Origin: Burkholderiales bacterium
GTDB taxonomy: Bacteria > Pseudomonadota > Gammaproteobacteria > Burkholderiales > Burkholderiaceae
DNA length: 16,797 nt
Direction of reading: 5' to 3'
Assembly (NCBI GenBank): GCA_947447845.1
Contig: CANFNO010000014.1
Location: 1 to 16,797, forward strand
Shown: piece by piece, positions 15,006-16,797 of the stretch
Numbering within the stretch: position 1 is the stretch's first letter
How the letters are laid out: each line of letters begins with the position of its first letter
Notes under the pieces: model-generated
Told to the model about the DNA's origin: nothing
The model's database searches: none
What the model saw: the letters and a program-made list of their open reading frames with translations, nothing else
Position numbers and translations under genes: made by a program

Positions 15006-15902
15006 ATGTGGGACTCTTTTTACCCCCCTTTTGACTGGCAGGCCAACCGGGCCAACTGGCCCCATGCGCAACACAGCCGCTTTGTCCAAATGCCCGGCCA
15101 GACCTGGCATGTGCAGATAGTGGGCAACGGCCCGGCGCTGCTGCTACTGCACGGCACAGGCGCCTCCACCCACTCGTTTCGTGACCTGTTGCTGCCTCTG
15201 TCCGAGCGCCATACCGTCATCTGCCCGGACCTGACCGGCCATGCTTTTACCAGCATGCACCAGAGCCAAAGTTCTTCGCTGCCGCACATTGCCGACAACC
15301 TGGGCAAATTGCTGGCGCAACTGCAGTTGTGGCCGCAGGCCATCGTCGGGCATTCAGCCGGAGCCGCGATTGGTGCACAACTGATTCTTCAGCAGCCCCG
15401 TCAACCAGTGCCGGTGTTGATTGGTCTGAACCCGGCCTGGCTGCCACTGCACGGCATTGCCAATTGGTTGTTCCCCCCGGCGGCCAAGATGGTGGCGCTC
15501 AACCCGCTTTCGGCGCGCCTGTTTGCCCGCTACGGCGCCAGTCCGAGGATGGTGCAGGCGCTGCTGCAAAGCACCGGCTCCAAACTCTGCCAACCCGGCG
15601 TTGACTATTACCAGCGCTTGCTGCAAAGCCCGTCGCACGTGCGCGGTGTCTTGTCGATGATGACCGCCTGGCGACTGGAAGCGCTGGCGCGCGCCCTTCC
15701 AGAACTTAAAGGCCCGGTGTTTCTGCACCTGGGCGCCAATGACCGCACCATTCCAGCGCTGCAGGCCGATCAGGCTTGTGCCCTGATGCCGCAAGCCGTC
15801 AAACTAAGCTTTGCAGGCCTGGGCCATCTGGCCCATGAGGAAGCACCTGTGCGAACCAGCGCGCAGATTCTGGATTGGATTGGGCAGGCTCGCAAAGGTT
15901 AA
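15006..15902 (+). CDS. bchO: BchO, alpha/beta hydrolase of magnesium chelatase operon
   Basis: A 298-residue alpha/beta-hydrolase of the kind encoded with bchID in photosynthesis clusters; it is often annotated as a putative magnesium chelatase accessory protein and its reaction is not settled. The start WDSFYPPFDWQANRANWPHA, followed by SRFVQMPGQTWHVQ, is family-specific. The oxyanion segment LLLHGTGAS (46-54), nucleophile elbow GHSAG (115-119, Ser117), acid Asp246 in GANDRTIP and His274 in GLGHLAHEE make a complete triad. The open frame runs back into bchD; ATG 15006 is chosen because the family sequence begins there, although the Shine-Dalgarno is weak. It ends the bchI-bchD-bchO operon. 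Confidence 0.92.
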   Translation: MWDSFYPPFDWQANRANWPHAQHSRFVQMPGQTWHVQIVGNGPALLLLHGTGASTHSFRDLLLPLSERHTVICPDLTGHAFTSMHQSQSSSLPHIADNLGKLLAQLQLWPQAIVGHSAGAAIGAQLILQQPRQPVPVLIGLNPAWLPLHGIANWLFPPAAKMVALNPLSARLFARYGASPRMVQALLQSTGSKLCQPGVDYYQRLLQSPSHVRGVLSMMTAWRLEALARALPELKGPVFLHLGANDRTIPALQADQACALMPQAVKLSFAGLGHLAHEEAPVRTSAQILDWIGQARKG

Positions 15903-15961
15903 TTCATGCAGATTGGTGGACAGCAATGACTTAACACCTTTGCACACCGACAGCGCTTGCA

Positions 15962-16062
15962 GACTCAGGACGGCATGGCGCTTGCCGCCGGTAGGTAAAG
16001 GAGGAGACCGCTTAAGCGGGCGGGGGACACGGACGGCGGTGAGTGCCATGCCGTCCTGAGTC
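15962..16062. repeat. 101-bp imperfect palindrome, MITE-like or large hairpin
   Basis: Two perfect 18-bp inverted arms, 15962-15979 and 16045-16062, form the ends. Pairing continues inward to 15990 with 16034, giving a 29-bp stem with only three G-U positions on the plus-strand RNA. The loop includes a perfect 12-bp palindrome CCGCTTAAGCGG (16008-16019). No target-site duplication is evident and there is no T run, so it is not a standard terminator. It fills the 205-bp gap between the convergent bchO and bchP. It could be a miniature mobile element, a dispersed intergenic repeat, or a bidirectional mRNA 3'-end structure. Confidence 0.8.
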
Positions 16063-16107
16063 CCGCGTGCCTTAAATTCGCAAAGAAACGTGAAAAGTAA
16101 CGTGCCC

Positions 16108-16797
16108 TCAAGTCCGCGCCATGCCAAACAAATGCGCCACGTCCTTGAAGAAAATGCGCACATGCGCCATGGGATCGCGCCGCACCAGTTGCTTGTTCAT
16201 GTACGACTCAAAGGTCAGGCGCTGCACATCCGGGTCTTCGCACATCTTGACGAAGCGCTCGCGCCGCTTGTCGTTCTGGTACCAGAAATACTGCATCACA
16301 CCGAGGATCCAGAACACCCGTCCATGCTGACGCAAGAAGGCCTTGCGTGCCTGTTTCAGGCAGTTCGCATCGCCGGTTTTCAGCGTCTGGTGCACCGCGG
16401 CGGCCACAAAGCGCGCGCAATCCATGGCGTAGTAAATGCCTTCGCCGGATGACGGTGCCACCACTCCGGCGGCGTCACCCGCGAGCACGATATCGCGTCC
16501 GTTTTCCCAGCGCGGCAGGGGCTTGAGCGGAATCGGTGCTCCTTCACGGCGCAGCGTTTTCGCCTCAGCCAAGCCCGCTGCCTCGCGCAAGCGGGCCACC
16601 GAGCCGCGCAAAGAAAAACCCTTGTCCGCACTGCCCGTGCCCACGCTCATGGTGTCGCCGTGGGGAAACACCCAACCATAAAAGTCCGGCGAAATCGGCC
16701 CCTGGTAATAGACGTCGCAACGCTCGGGGTCGTAGTCGGGAGCCCCCGCCGGGGCGCTGATGATCTCGTGATAAGCGAACACGTATTTGGTCTTTTC
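16108..16797 (-). CDS. bchP: Geranylgeranyl reductase BchP, 5' part outside window
   Basis: BchP reduces the geranylgeranyl tail of bacteriochlorophyll to phytyl. The visible 229 residues are the C-terminal part of this FAD-dependent reductase: KYVFAYHEIISAPA, the substrate-binding strands QGPISPDFYGWVFPHGDTMSVG, the second FAD motif DIVLAGDAAGVVAPSSGEGI (102-121) and the C-terminal helical region ending HLFGMART. The reading frame continues unbroken to the last base of the window, so an in-frame GTG at 16782 is internal and the N-terminal FAD-binding half is missing only because of the window edge. It is convergent with the bchI-bchD-bchO operon. Confidence 0.93.
   Translation of the reverse strand, partial: EKTKYVFAYHEIISAPAGAPDYDPERCDVYYQGPISPDFYGWVFPHGDTMSVGTGSADKGFSLRGSVARLREAAGLAEAKTLRREGAPIPLKPLPRWENGRDIVLAGDAAGVVAPSSGEGIYYAMDCARFVAAAVHQTLKTGDANCLKQARKAFLRQHGRVFWILGVMQYFWYQNDKRRERFVKMCEDPDVQRLTFESYMNKQLVRRDPMAHVRIFFKDVAHLFGMART

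Noticed and set aside
13619..15007. 462-codon minus-strand open frame across bchD
   Set aside because: The plus strand encodes an intact BchD; the antisense product is Ala/Arg/Pro rich, typical of high-GC shadows.
15804..16163. 119-codon minus-strand open frame over the bchO end and the palindrome
   Set aside because: It crosses the end of bchO, the repeat and the end of bchP with no domain; it is best explained by the repeat.
1..16797. tRNA, rRNA, CRISPR arrays, transposase or integrase genes
   Set aside because: No tandem repeat-spacer pattern, no structural RNA sequence and no recombinase motifs were seen on either strand.

Overview
The window looks like a chromosomal segment of a purple phototrophic betaproteobacterium, probably Comamonadaceae and Rhodoferax-like. 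The right half holds bacteriochlorophyll genes (bchI, bchD, bchO, bchP) and regulators typical of purple bacteria (AerR/PpaA, PpsR, a bacteriophytochrome and a heme oxygenase). The left half holds chemotaxis and signalling genes of a type common in Rhodoferax relatives. The taxonomic call is inference from gene content and protein resemblance only; no search was run.

Left part (1-4649, + strand): the 3' portion of a methyl-accepting chemotaxis protein, then cheW, a 39-codon ORF that looks like the severed N-terminus of a membrane sensor, an HD-GYP-like protein that has lost its metal-binding HD pair, and a FIST-domain sensor protein. The HD-GYP-like and FIST genes are visibly richer in A/T than their neighbours and may be a later insertion.

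Middle (4711-7586, - strand): three genes read leftward, aerR/ppaA, a 72-residue helix-turn-helix protein with a perfect Shine-Dalgarno, and a receiver-TPR protein whose phospho-acceptor Asp is Glu. The 342-bp divergent region 7587-7928 carries an FNR-like box (9 of 10 positions) and two promoter cassettes of the same design upstream of ppsR.

Right part (7929-16797): ppsR overlaps bphP by 23 bp. BphP (PAS-GAF-PHY-PAS) has no histidine kinase domain. The convergent heme oxygenase gene, which would make the biliverdin chromophore, overlaps the 3' end of bphP. Between the heme oxygenase gene and bchI lies a perfect TGT-N12-ACA palindrome, the PpsR/CrtJ operator type, and its two arms each contain a perfect TTGACA. 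bchI, bchD and bchO follow as a tight operon. A 101-bp imperfect palindrome with perfect 18-bp outer arms sits between bchO and the convergent, edge-truncated bchP.

Taken together, the right part reads as a light, oxygen and cobalamin-responsive switch (AerR, PpsR, BphP, heme oxygenase) placed directly beside the magnesium chelatase genes it probably controls.
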